Assembly: GCF_902459465.1 (NCBI RefSeq)
Contig: NC_047065.1
Location: 9,183,521-9,247,520, forward strand
Origin: Asterias rubens
Taxonomy: Eukaryota > Echinodermata > Asteroidea > Forcipulatida > Asteriidae
Length of the DNA: 64,000 nt
Direction of reading: 5' to 3'
The notes below the pieces were generated by a model. It saw nothing but the letters and a program-made list of their open reading frames with translations. It was not told the origin of the DNA and did no database searches. Shown one piece after another: positions 11,195 through 22,400 of this stretch. The stretch's first letter is position 1. Each line of letters begins with the position of its first letter. A program made the translations under genes and the position numbers.

Positions 11195-11370
11195 TTCAAC
11201 CACAAGCCAGCCACTCCATGTCCAAAGTCGGCGGCACCACAATTCCCTTAGATGTGCCCCAATTGTAAATACTTGGGTTCTTATCATACAAAATTGTTAC
11301 ACTTTGTTGTAACTTGATACAAAGTATAACAACGTTTCAACATTTTTGCTTTGTACGCCGCTCTGCCACA
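11195..11370 (+). repeat. Dispersed palindromic repeat P2
   Basis: It shares AGCCAGCCACTCCA, CCCTTAGATGTG, the stem TTATACTTTGT/ACAAAGTATAA (imperfect) and TTTGCTTTGTAC with the copy at 30490-30645. It shares the second half with 2595-2705 in the opposite orientation. Confidence 0.55.
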
Positions 11371-13550
11371 TTATTGACCAGAATCATTGACCGAGACTCC
11401 TTATTATCGTGTTGTTATTTAATTCTTGTTTTAACAACTTAACTGTAAAATGAACAAAATTCACTATTGAAATAACCATACTATCCTGAGTGTCATAAAA
11501 AAAAAACGACAGGAAAAAACATCTGCCCCTCCAAAAAATAATATTAATAATATTACTTGTATGCAACGTCGTTACACTTATTCACGTAAATGCGGAAACG
11601 AATAACCAAAATTTACCCTTTTCCATAGTGACTTTGTTAAATGTGCAAGCTCAGCAGACTAATATCATTAGTAAAATAAAAAGACACTGAACGAACAAAT
11701 TAAACAAACCCCCAAAATATAGTATTTTTGGCGGATGGGAGCAACTAAAAATAATAAATTAATAAAGCTTGCTGTTTCAAGATCAGAAGGCAGAATCTAA
11801 ACTGCAACATTGTTTAACTTATAAAGAAGCGAAACAAAAATGTTTCGGGTCGACAGCTTTTTAATCCCGTAAGCCAATTTAAAGGTAAGGTAGCCTAAAG
11901 TCATGTTCCCACGAAAAAACTAACACAATAATAACACCATTATCAACGACAGTTCATAAACAACAACAAAAACAACAACAACAACAACAACAGCATCAAC
12001 ACATGGTTTTAACAAGGCTCAACAAAATGTTCTGACACTTTTGCATGTCGGCCACATGGCCGGTTGCAGGGTAGGCCTGCATAGCAAGTTTGTTTATCAA
12101 CACGAAAGTTCAACCAAGCCCATTGTTTACGTCAGAGGGCCCCTCATTTAAATACACCGTTCCGACCGCAGACTCTGTGCGGCCAGCTACAGAGGCACAG
12201 TTGAATAACAAAGGACTCATGTTGATTCATATGGTAATGAAGCTCTCCAGCAAAACTCCAGGACTTTACTAGGGGGCTCTTTTGTTAGAAGGGGATTAAA
12301 AAGTCTGCAATATCCTGCAGACTAACTGCAGAAAGAACGGCTGGGGAATTTCGACAAGGCCCCTAAACCGAAGCTATATTGATCTGCTATCTAGATGGCA
12401 ATGAATTAACGACTATGTCAAAATACACCAGCTCGTGCCTCTCTGCGGACGGTCTGTGTTGCGATAAACTCTGTCAGTTCTACATGTGCTTCTGCATACA
12501 GGCAGTTGGACTGTCCGGGTGTGAATAAACTAGTGGGAAACTAGAGCATGATACAACCATATACAACCAACGTTTGCAGCTGTGCAAGTCATGGATCCCA
12601 AGTCATTGTGTAACTGTCAGTGTCCCAAAGTGGTGAGTGGAGAGAATCTTGTTTATATTGATCGAATCAGTATAGAAAACGTAAAGTCATAAGTAGTCAT
12701 ATTGTTTGTGAACACATATTAATTTGCTCTGAACAATACTTCAAAACTTGTTGATATTTATGTAGGTAGGCCTCTTTCCTGCTATTTTATCATGCTAAGC
12801 AAAATTTTCTTGTGTCTCACTTATGGAAGGAAGGGCAGCTCGTAAAAGTATTGCCCCACCAAAATCCACTTCGCATTCGCATTCGAAAGAAGTATGAGCC
12901 TACTCCTTGGGTTTGTTTCGGTAGTGGAACGAACATAGTTCATCATATAGGAGTAGTATGAGCCCAGCTTCATGTGAGGTTGGATTTGTCTGACTCGAGT
13001 CACCAACACTTCAATTCACACAGATGCATATCCCTTGATTTGAAAATGGCTCATTGGCTGACATTTTTTGTTTTTAACTGACATTTTTCTTCTGTGTAAA
13101 AGCAATTAACACTTGTTTGCATTTGCTATAAATGGGTTGATTGATGATCGTAACTCTCGATGGTCACAGGTTTAATATTAATAATCAAAACAAGTGTACA
13201 TATTTTACATTAAGCTTGATGCACAAAGAGACCGAATATAATCACTGAAATTATTCTTTGATTTGTATTTATGTCATTCTTCTGATAGGGCACATTTCCA
13301 GGAAAGGATCGAGTCTGCTTTTAGAGAACTGCTGCATGACCACCTTGGAGTACTGAAGTAGTTCACTTTTTAAGCCTCATCTTGTCAGATGAATGGGCAG
13401 TCAACTGCTCTGCAATTACGGAATGGAGTTCTTGATTCAAGAGAGACAAATCTGTGACAGAATCAAGATTCAAGCATATATAATTGTGGAAGAGATATTT
13501 TGCTGTTTTGCAGAGGATGTCTCAAGAGAAAATGAAAAGATGGAACATCA
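11371..13550. other. VAP intron: (CAA)n run and one repeat partner
   Basis: An AACAACAAC run lies at about 11950-11993. Positions 12326-12364 are the inverted partner of 8202-8240. No gene was recognised. Confidence 0.5.
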
Positions 13551-13556
13551 TATTAA

Positions 13557-13870
13557 AGCCATTGGACCCTTTCGGTAAACAGTGTTGTCCAAGGCCCACA
13601 CTTTGTGTACCACAACTTCTATATCAAATAACAAACCTGTGAAAATTTAGGCTACATCGGTCATCGGAGTCAGGAGAAAACAACGGAAAATCCCACCCTT
13701 GTTTCCGCGCGTTTCGCCGTGTCATGACATGTGTTTAAAATAAATCCGTAATTCTCGTTAACGAGAATTTATATTGTTTTGCTGTTTTCTCAAAAAGTAA
13801 AGCATTTCATGGAATATTATTTCAAGAGAAGTCTTTCACCATTGCCTTCTGTAAACCCTGTTAAGTTAAA
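13557..13870 (+). mobile_element. TTAA MITE, family AAGCCATT...CACTTTCGG (copy M4, right end lost)
   Basis: It starts after TTAA (13553-13556) with AGCCATTGGACCCTTTCGGT and stays close to copy M3 (15190-15569) through CCTGTGAAAATTTAGGCT, CATGACATGTGTTT and CTCGTTAACGAGAATT. The matching right terminus is not found, so it is truncated near 13870. Confidence 0.75.
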
Positions 13871-14362
13871 TTTTTTGGCCTTACTACCATTATATTACAG
13901 GCACCAGGCACTCAGTTGAATGGATTAATTAATATCATGATTTTTAATCTTCAGTGAGCCTGGTGGATTGTTTTGAGTGTTCTTGAAATCCGTATGAACT
14001 TGTTATCACGACTTTTACATCTTGGACATGATCTTAACACTAGATACAAATACTCCATCGCTGCTGCCATAGCCTACGCACACAGGCATGCACACAGTAA
14101 GTTGTGGTGCCCTTTGTTTGACACTGTGGGCACTACCATTGTTTGTTGATCACCTCTCAAAACATGTCCACTCAACCACGGTCTTACTCCAGAGAGCTAC
14201 TACTACGAATCAACTCCAGGGTAACCGTTAACTTTCAAAAGAACTGCAATCACCTGCCCCTTTGTACTTTTCAAAAGATTTGTTCACTGGGTATTTAAAA
14301 GGTAAAGCGAACCAGAAGAGGAAAGAAAGCTGGAGTGAAATATCAACAGAAATCTACACAGC

Positions 14363-14785
14363 ATGTTCAACATCTGCAAACTTGCACTGATCTCTCTATT
14401 TTCACTTAACTGTCAATCTGCTAAAAGTAAAGCTATACATGGTATCATCACTGATCTTGTAATTGAACATGATATAGAAATCTTAGCTATTTCTGAAACC
14501 TGGTTGACTGATAATGAAAGTGATCACATCTACCTCAAAGCACCAACACCACCAGGATATGAGTTATTCAACGTACCACGTGGTGGCGGTGATCCGCATA
14601 GTGGGATCGCTGTCCTTTACAAAGATAGCATCAAAGTTGTTTCAAAATCCTCAAAACTGGGTGGTAGGTACATCAGGAGCTTTGAGGGCTGTGAAGTTGT
14701 CTTCTCTACAGGCACAAAGTGCTTTACACTCATAGTCATCTATCATCCCCCTCCCTCAGTAAAGAATCAACTTACTTCTTCAATT
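14363..14785 (+). pseudogene. LINE A endonuclease, N-terminal half
   Basis: The text SLNCQSAKSKAIHGIITDLV, IEILAISETWLTDNESDHI and PRGGGDPHSGIAVLYKDSIK is the start of an apurinic-type endonuclease domain, including the SETWL Glu used for metal binding. It stops at about 14785 where LINE B is inserted. The second half resumes at about 16321 with IFFDEFSKIMQDL. Confidence 0.88.
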
Positions 14786-16320
14786 GAATTGAATGGTTTA
14801 TTGGTCAGGTATATAAAAATACATGAAACTTACAATCCTATTGTACAGCAACAAATGAAATATTAAAGTGCAAAATTGCACAAGTTATACCACACTACCA
14901 CATAAAACAATAACCTTAATTTAAGAAAAATCATTAAAATTGTTACAAAAAACAAACAAACAAACAAACAAACAAACAAACACTAAAACATGAAAGAGTA
15001 GTGGACCCCTTCCCCAAACTAAAAGAGGCAAAATTGCACAGGAGATGCCAGAAAATATCATAAAACAATTATAAACAATTAAAAGACAGTACATATGTAA
15101 GGCTGGATGAATTGTTTATCTAATAAAATCACAGTTAAAATTATGGATAGCAGTAGGTAAAAATGAATTCTTGAACCTGTTAGTCTTAAAGCCATTAAAC
15201 ACTTTCAGGAAAACAATATTGTCCAAGTCCCACACTTTGTGTATTACAACTTATACATAAAATAACAAACCTGTGAAAATTTAGGCTCAATCGGTCATCG
15301 GAGTCGGGAAAAAATAACGCGAAAAAATAACGGGAAAACCCACTCTTGTTTCTGCGCGTTTCGCTGTGCCATGACATGTGTTTCAAATAAATCCGTAATT
15401 CTCGTTAACGAGAATTGATATTGTTTTAATGTTTTCTCAAAAAGTAAAGCATTTCATGGAACAATATTTCAAGAGAAGTCTTTCACCATTACCTTCTGTA
15501 AACCCTGTAAATTATTTGTAAATCTGTGAACTTTTTTTGTTTGTTCTGTACCGAAAGTGTATAATGGCTTTAAGTCTTAGTTGACGGATCCTACCAGATT
15601 TGTTGTGAACAATCAGTGGGTAAAGAGGATGTGTGTTGTCAGACAGAATGCAGTGGAACTTACTCATAAGTCTATTCTTAACTAATTCCTGAAGACCGTC
15701 ATTATCTGAACCAATAATCCTACTGGCTTTTTTGGTAATGTGAACTAGCTTTTGCCTATTAAAAACTGAAACGGAATTAAATCAAGTGATTGCACAAAAA
15801 GTCAACAATGATAAATAGTACTCTGATAAAATAGATTAAGAATCCGGGTGTTAACATTAAAATACTTCAGCTTCCTGAAAAAGTATAACCGTTGATTAGC
15901 CTTCTTATAGATTTTCGTGGTATCAGAGTTCCAGTTCAGCTGATCATCGATTACAGTTCCCAGATACTTGTATTCCTTTACCACTTCAATAGACATGTCA
16001 TTAATTTTAACAGGTTGTACAGGTTGAATGTTTTTTTGAAAGTTAAATACCATTTCTTTAGTTTTATTTACGTTTAGAACTAAGTTATTTCTTTCACACC
16101 AATCAACAAACTGATTAACTCCAGTCCTATACTCCAATTCATCATTGCCAGAAATTAATCCAGTCAAGGCTGTGTCATCTGCATATTTAATCACAATACA
16201 AGAACTACTTTGAACATTGAAGTCACTTGTGAACAATGAAAACAAAAGAGGTGATAACAGTCACCCCTGTGGAAATCCAGTGCTTATGTGTGTGACATCA
16301 GAGCTAACACCTGAAAATCG
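14786..16320 (-). mobile_element. Nested LINE B (Rex1/L2-like group), 5' truncated
   Basis: On the minus strand the RT C-terminal half is readable: TGFPQG, a stop, LLSPLLFSLFTSDF, then IKYADDTALTGLI, NLVLNVNKTKEMVFNFQ and KEYKYLGTVIDDQLNWNSD (open at 15802-16245). Broken thumb sequence and a 3' tail follow, ending in CAATTCAATTGAAG near 14786. CTTCTTCAAT occurs at both junctions (about 14777-14786 and 16322-16331), a plausible target duplication. MITE M3 is nested inside it. Confidence 0.82.
15190..15569. mobile_element. TTAA MITE (copy M3), complete
   Basis: The left end AGCCATTAAACACTTTCAGG and right end CCGAAAGTGTATAATGGCT are inverted repeats. TTAA lies on both sides (15186-15189 and 15570-15573). 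The 380-bp interior matches M4 and includes the palindrome CTCGTTAACGAG. It sits inside LINE B, so it is younger than LINE B. Confidence 0.88.
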
Positions 16321-17343
16321 ATCTTCTTCAATCTTCTTCGATGAATTCTCTAAAATAATGCAAGATCTAACTGTTGCCAAAGGAGATCTGGTAATTGTCG
16401 GTGATCTAGATACTCATCTGGATGTTCTGGATAACCCAGACAAAGTGCGCTTCATGGAACTGATTACATCTCTTAACGTTAAACAGTTTGTCATGGGCCC
16501 TATGCACACCCATGGCCATACTCTAGATGTAGTGTTGTCTCGGGAATCTGACAGCCTCATTAAGGATGTTCGTGTTTTGGATTTCATCTCTGACCATAGA
16601 CTGATATCCTGTCATATTAATGTTCTGAAACCCATTGCACCAAAGAAATCTCTGACATTCCGAAAGTTCCGGTCAATCAATCCCCTGTCTTTTGTCGAAG
16701 ATCTCTCGAATTCTAATCTGATCAATGCTCCTGCAGCGGATGTTACGGCAGCAGCTGATCAGTATAACAGAGTGCTCACTACCCTGTTAGATAAACATGC
16801 TCCGGTCCAAATGAGAACAGTGACACTTCGCCCCAGACAGCCCTGGTTCTCCAATGACCTACATTAAGCCATGTGTCGTCGCAGGAAAGCTGAAAGAACA
16901 TGGCTTCGGAGTGGTTTACAAAGTGACCATGATACATTCAAGGAAGAGAAAAAGAACTTCAATCGATGTCTGTACCAATTCAAATGCACTTACTTCAATG
17001 AAAAGCTCAAAAACTGTGGTAACAACTACAAGAAGCTTTTCCGTGCCATCAAATCCATCATTCAAAACAAAGCATCATCAAAGCTTCCTGACCATGATTG
17101 CCACGTTGAACTGGCTGAACGCTTCTCATTGTTCTTCCTATCTAAAGTCTCGTCCATTAGAGAAAGTCTCTCTACTCAAATGTCTAAAGTAACAGAACCA
17201 GAGTCTTGTGCTAGCTCATCATGGGATAACTTCACTATGGTTTCTGATTCTGCTGTGCGAGACTACATGTACGACCACAACCTTCATGAGCCCCTCCAGT
17301 CAGCCTACAAGCGTTTCCATAGCACTGAGACATCCTTTGACTG
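16321..17343 (+). pseudogene. LINE A endonuclease, C-terminal half, and linker to RT
   Basis: GDLVIVGDLDTHLDVLDNPD, HTHGHTLDVVLSRESDS and FISDHRLISCHI are the GD-N, TLD and SDH motifs of the endonuclease fold. The motif normally reading GDFN has Asp for the catalytic Asn (GDLD). A stop after PWFSNDLH (TAA at 16865-16867) interrupts the frame, which continues with RRKAERTWLRSGLQSDHDT. The frame ends at 17342-17344 just after QSAYKRFHSTETSF. Confidence 0.85.
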
Positions 17344-17344
17344 A

Positions 17345-18120
17345 AAAAAGGGAATAACCATTCTTGTCCAGCTTGATCTCAGCGCTGCCTTCCATACAAT
17401 CAACCACAGGGTCCTTCTTCATCGGATGGAGTTCATGACATCTCACTGAAGTGGTTCATGTCCTATCTGTCTGACAGATCACAGCAAGTCCAGATTAACC
17501 AAGAGTCTTCCTCACCTCAACAACTGAAATATGGTGTTCCCCAGGGATCTGTGCTGGGCCCACTTCTATTTCCAATCTACACCCAGCACTAGGAAATATC
17601 ATCCGTAGACATGGTATGATTTTCATATGTATGCTGATGACACCCATATCTACACATCCATCTGTCCTTCTATACCTGATGGCATTCTACTTGGGGTCTC
17701 CAGAATAGAAGATTGCATCAAAGAGGTTCAGAACTGGATGTCATCTAATTTCCGTCGGCTCAATGCAGACAAAACAGAAGTATTGCTGTTTGGTTTCAGA
17801 GCTCAACTTTTCAAGTTCAACCTGCCATCCCTAAAGATTGCTGGATTTGATGTCTCTATCCAGACTAGTCCTGTCAGAAATCTTGGGGTCATGTTCGACT
17901 CTGGGATGACCATGTCTGCTCAGGTATCCAGTATTGTCAAGTCTGCCAACTTCCTTCTGGTCAACATAGGTAGAGTGCGAAAGCTGCTGACTGTCGAGAC
18001 CACAAAGTTAGCTGTGCACACACTAGTAACATCTAGACTGGAGTCATGCAACAGTCTCTTGACTGGCATCAACAAGAACCTGGAAAGAAGGCTTCATAAT
18101 GTTCAAAAGGACTGCTGCAA
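17345..18120 (+). pseudogene. LINE A reverse transcriptase, palm and thumb
   Basis: After frame changes it reads ILVQLDLSAAFHTINH, VFPRDLCWAHFYF-type decayed text, then an open stretch (17627-18120) with HMYADDTHIYTSI, NADKTEVLLFGFRAQL and NLGVMFDSGMTMSAQVSS. The catalytic YADD is intact but the preceding palm is damaged. It stops where the (TTA)n tail of LINE C begins. Confidence 0.85.
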
Positions 18121-19845
18121 GATAATAAATAATAATAATAATAAGACTTGTAATGCCCACATATCCACCCTGCTGGGTGTTCAAGGCACAGTAAAACTAA
18201 AAACAAAACAAAAACAAAACAAAACAGACACAACAAAATTAGTCCTTGAAAACCTGTGACATAAGATAAGTTTTGAGAAGAGACTTGAATTTTGCGGTAC
18301 AAAGACAAGATCGAAGATTAAGTGGTAGAGAGTTCCAGATGCGTGGCGCGGCTGAAGAAAAAGACCTGTCACCCCATGAGTGTCGAGACTTGGGTTCAAT
18401 GAGGAGAAGCATAGAACTTGATCGAAGATTCCTTGATGGAGTGTAAACTTGAAGCAGTTAAGAAATATAGTGGGGAGCCTTGCCATTAAGAGCTTTGTGG
18501 ACAATGAGCATCAGCTTGAAGATGATTCGTTGAGAGATAGGGAGCCAGTGTAGTTGTTTCAGAATGGGGGTGATAGAACAGGATTTTTTAGACAGTGTCA
18601 CAATGCGGGCAGCAGTATTTTGGAGCCGTTGAAGTCGGGAAATCTGGTTGTTAGGAAGACTGTAGAGAAGAGCATTGTCGTTGTCAAGACGAGAAGTAAC
18701 AAATGCGTGAATGACCTTTTTAGTGGCACTTTTGTCCAAGTACTTGCGAATCTTACCTATATTCCTGATGTGATATGATGATAAACGAACAATGTTGTTG
18801 ATGTGTGGCTGAAGGGTCATCGATGAATCAAAAACAACCCCTAAGTTCCGAGCTTTCAGCGAGGGAGCTATCCGAGCATCACCGATGGAGATGTATGGCA
18901 CCGAAACCTTAGTTAACTGTTGACGTGACCCAAATAGAAGGAACTCTGTCTTATCATCATTTAACTTCAGGAAGTTTTGTTGTGTCCAACGCTGAATCTC
19001 TTGGATGCATTTCTCAAGTCTTGCAATGGATGCATTGGCGTTTTCTTGAGAAGATTTAAACGTGATGTATAGCTGAGTGTCCTCTGCGTACACATGGTAA
19101 TTCAGATTAAATTTCAGGATGATGTCACGAATCGGTAAAGTGTATAGCGTAAACCACTGCGGGCCGAGAACCAACCCCTGTGGCACAGAGTAGTTCAAAA
19201 CACCAGGGTCGGATATCGCGGTGCCAATACATACATGCTGAGTTCTATTGTAGAGATACGATTTGCACCATGCTAGGGCTGTGTCCTCTATGCCAAGGTG
19301 ATTCTGGAGCCGAGAGAGAAGGATGTTGTGATCAACAGTGTCAAAAGCAGCACTCAAGTCTAGCAGGACTAGTGCTGTAAGGTTACCATTGTCCATTGCA
19401 GAGAGAATATCGTTGCTCACACGGACTAGTGCAGCCTCGGTCCCATGGAAAGGCTTGTATGCTGACTGGAACACGTCAGACAGGTTGAAAGCATGAATGT
19501 GATCAGAAATACGTGATGAAACTACTCGTTCGATGACTTTTCCAAGATATTTTAAGTTTGCAACGGGTCTGTAGTTTTTGAATACCTCCTTGTCCAGGTT
19601 TGGTTTCTTGATGAGTGGCCTGATGTAGGAAACTTTGAGACTATCGGGGAAACAACCGGAACTAATAGATTCGTTTACAAGCTTAGTGATGTAGGGTACA
19701 AATATATAAATGTTTTGCTTTATCATGGATGTTGACACTGGATCCAGCTCACAGGATTTTGAAGGAGATTTCATAATAACCCTTTGAATCTCATCAACAG
19801 TCGCAGGCTCAAACACAGACACATTGATTGATTCTAAGTATACGC
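18121..19845 (-). mobile_element. Nested CR1-group LINE C, 5' truncated, with (TTA)n tail
   Basis: On the minus strand the element ends with TTTACTGTGCCTTGAACACC and CAGCAGGGTGGATATGTGGG, then (TTA)n at 18122-18147, the usual 3' tail of CR1-group elements. The RT reading frame is 18458-19822, and its C-terminal part continues to about 18240 after one stop. The endonuclease and N-terminus are missing. It interrupts LINE A between the thumb and the HWLPI block. Confidence 0.88.
18240..19822 (-). pseudogene. LINE C reverse transcriptase
   Basis: The 454-codon open frame (18458-19822) covers nearly the whole RT domain: FKNYRPVANLKYLGKVIERV, ALVLLDLSAAFDTVDH, SVPQGLVLGPQWFTLY, HVYAEDTQLYITF, LNDDKTEFLLFGSRQQL, ARNLGVVFDSSM and LHWLPISQRIIFKL. 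The catalytic box is YAED where YADD is expected (first Asp changed to Glu, codon 19082-19084), which should reduce or abolish polymerase activity. A stop (TAA) after APHYIS at the end of the open frame separates the last conserved piece, which includes the IWNSLPLNLR motif, in the same frame. Confidence 0.88.
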
Positions 19846-20275
19846 AAATACGACTCCATCAGTCTTCATCCTACATTGGCTTCCCATCACTCAAAGAATC
19901 TCCTTCAAAGTTAGGATCCTGATGTATAAAGCGTACCAAAAGCAAGCTCCTGGGTATATCATGGACATGCTCGAATTAAGATCTCAACAATTAAGATCTT
20001 CGTTCAACTACCTCATGCTCCCTTTTTGTTGTGCCAAGAACTCACTATTTTACTTTTGCAGAGAGATCATTCTCTGTTAATGGCCCCAAAATGTGGAATA
20101 AGCTTCCTGCACAGATCAGAAATGTCAGTTCACTAACCTTATTCAAGACACTCCTTAAAGCTCACCTGTTTCAGCAGGCTTTCTAACCATTCAACTGTGC
20201 CTCAGCGCCTTAGAACAAACTCTTGATTTTGGCACTCTAAAAATGACCTTTGATTGATTGATTGATTGATTGATT
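19846..20275 (+). pseudogene. LINE A C-terminal RT tail and 3' end
   Basis: Broken translation gives SVFILHWLPITQRISFKVRI and LMYKAYQKQAPGYI, the conserved post-RT block of CR1-group elements. It continues to WNKLP-like and LFKTLLKAHLF-like text, then TTGATTGATTGATTGATT. A SINE begins immediately after. Confidence 0.82.
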
Positions 20276-20348
20276 TGAATCCCACCCGAGTAATATGCCT
20301 GTAATACAGCCTGTATACAGTGCTCACACACATCGATGCATGGGTAAA
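20276..20348 (+). repeat. tRNA-derived SINE S1, left part
   Basis: GAATCCCACCCGAGTAATAT onward matches SINE S2 (28755-28865) and S3 (58905-59160). The RNA polymerase III box region is missing at the 5' side. At 20348 the GTCGGACGTAC element interrupts it. The rest of the SINE (ACAAAATT ... TTTATCCCCGATGCAAATTT) resumes at 22075. Confidence 0.75.
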
Positions 20349-22074
20349 GGGCAGTTCCACGGGGTCGGACGTACATTTCGGACACTTTAACAGAGTGTAT
20401 TATTACAGTGGTATAAATAAAAGGAATTTTTATTCTTATAAGGATAAGGCAGTCACTAAAGTTATTTTATCAACTAATTATTCATCCACGTCTTTGGATA
20501 TAGACGCCATTCGCCCAAAACACCATGGTGTCGGACGTACTCAGAGAAACGCCTTTTTATGAAAACCAATATTTGTAGTTCAAACTCTGTGATGTGTTTG
20601 AACTTTAGTGCAATTTTTTCTTATTTATGGATTCATCAGACCTCTGTCATTACACTTCACCATAAGACATTTGGTTTTTAAATTTGAATTTTAAGGAACG
20701 GCATTTAATAAATTGGTGTCGGACGTACATTTCACAGTGTCGGACGTACTTGTCAGAAATTGCATTCAAAAATAGGTAACAATCAGTTCAACTTTTCGCT
20801 TTTGTTAAAAAATAATGATTTAATCTGCCAATTTGGTGTTGTAATATCAGATTAAATCATTATTTGTTGAAAAAAGTGGTTTAATTGTCAAATTACACCA
20901 TGTTTTGAGATCAATGGAACAATGTGCATGTGTAATGCAACTTGTATGCGTATCCTTATGCATTGCTGTGGCAACCAAAACTGGGCAAAACACCCAAGTT
21001 TCAAAATGTTGCCTAACAATGAAAGAGATTAGTCTGCAAAACAACATTTGGTCCAAATATATTGTAGATTGGACTTGTATTTAAAAAAATTAAAGTTTAA
21101 AGTTCTTGGTGGGTAACTGTTGCCAAGGTCAAAGGTCACCAAGAATGTTGGTGTTAAATGTTTTGGTATTTTCTCTCAAAAACCAACTTTAGAGCATTGC
21201 CAACAGTTTACTAAATGAATAAGAGCTCTATCCTTGCTTGGGGGTAACCACATGTACCTGAATTTAACAAATATACTGCAAAAACCAAGCGTTTCTTATA
21301 TTAATTATAAGTACCAGTGGGTTTTGGAAATGGACATTAAAATTTTCTGCGGATTAAAATTATTGTGTTTTTAGCAGCCAGTAGAAAAAAAGAGGAATGA
21401 AATACACTTGTTTTGAGGCAAGATTTGAGTGATTTGGGTGAGAGTTACTCTAGATACCAATTTATAAGCTTTGTATGATATTTTAAAGGCATTCAAAAAG
21501 GCGTTCACATAATTATTTTGGAGGTGTCGGACGTACTGGTGTCGGACGTACGAACAAAATGCACGTCCGACACCAGGATTTTGTACGATTAAGAAGATTT
21601 TTTTAAAGAAATAATTCCATGTTTAGAAAGAGGGCATCAATTGTGCTTTGTAGTGTTAATTTGAAAATTTTCTGCCCCTGGTTGAAATAGGGAGATTAAA
21701 ATATTCACTATTATGGTGTCGGACGTACATCGGAAAAGTAAGTTTCCTAAAATATTGAATATCATAAAATTTTTGAAAGAAATGTTTAATTTTTTTTCCA
21801 TCATTGTGTTGTTACCATAGCAAACTTCAAACAGATACAAAACCAAAACAAACACTATTTAACTACAGTAAAAATTTGGATTAATTTGGCAAAACATTAT
21901 TTTTGGGCCAATTTCACTATTTTAAAAGTATTTTTTTCAGTCGAAAATAGCACTTGAGCCGCAATTATATTTTATTAAAATTCAAACAATTAGCTACAAA
22001 ATGATGCCTCATTTGTCACATTAGTGCCATTTTGAAATTTTGGCACTGAGGTTTACATTTCCATGGAACTGCCC
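20349..22074. mobile_element. Unassigned DNA transposon with eight GTCGGACGTAC-type motifs
   Basis: The termini are inverted: GGGCAGTTCCACGG at 20349-20362 and CCATGGAACTGCCC at 22061-22074 (13 of 14 match). TAAA flanks both sides (20345-20348, 22075-22078). Removing one TAAA and the element restores a continuous SINE, so this is a clean 4-bp target duplication. The 1726-bp interior has no transposase but holds the motif GTGTCGGACGTAC or close variants at 20364, 20527, 20715, 20736, 21523, 21538 and 21715, and inverted at 21563. A 15-bp perfect hairpin stem lies at 20813-20827/20848-20862. The superfamily is not identified. The repeated motif is probably the transposase-binding site, which is an inference. 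Confidence 0.85.
20813..20862. repeat. Internal 15-bp stem-loop of the unassigned transposon
   Basis: TAATGATTTAATCTG and CAGATTAAATCATTA are exact inverse complements separated by 20 bases. Confidence 0.9.
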
Positions 22075-22124
22075 TAAAACAAAATTATAATAATATTCTT
22101 TATCCCCGATGCAAATTTAACATC
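22075..22124 (+). repeat. tRNA-derived SINE S1, right part
   Basis: TAAAACAAAATTATAATAAT and CTTTATCCCCGATGCAAATT continue S1 after the transposon. The same 3' text follows the SINE body near 59130-59170 on the minus strand. Confidence 0.7.
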
Positions 22125-22198
22125 TATCAAACCATTTCAGCATAAACAAAACCAATCATCCCAAACTAAAATAACTCTTTTTGCACAATTGCCTGATA

Positions 22199-22400
22199 CA
22201 GTCGACTCCCGTTATTAAGAGCTCGCATATTACGAGGTTCTGGTTAATACGAGGTTTTTTGCCGGTCAATGCATTAAAATACTGATTATACTTCTGGCAC
22301 GGTAGTAGCAAGAACACGGTTATAACGAGGTAATTTGGGGGACCCATTACGAGCAAAACATTGTTTAAAACCCTTTTATATCGAGAACAATTCAAAAACC
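22199..22400. mobile_element. Pogo/Tigger-type transposon end (fragment)
   Basis: After TA, the text CAGTCGACTCCCGTTATTAA and TACGAGGTTCTGGTTAATAC resembles the terminal and subterminal repeats of Tc1/mariner pogo (Tigger) elements, which begin CAGT and duplicate TA. More TAACGAGG-type words follow at about 22320. The opposite end was not found, so this is a fragment. Confidence 0.5.

Larger units (their letters stand above)
14150..20275 (+). mobile_element. CR1-group LINE (LINE A), broken by nested insertions
   Basis: Pieces in order are endonuclease part 1 (about 14363-14785), endonuclease part 2 and linker (16321-17340), RT palm and thumb (17345-18120), and C-terminal tail with 3' end (19846-20275). 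The end is a (TTGA)n run at about 20252-20275, as CR1-group elements often have. LINE B occupies 14786-16320 and LINE C 18121-19845, both in opposite orientation. The RT finger region (the YRPIS block) is missing between 17280 and 17345, so part of the element was lost before or apart from the insertions. Confidence 0.85.
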
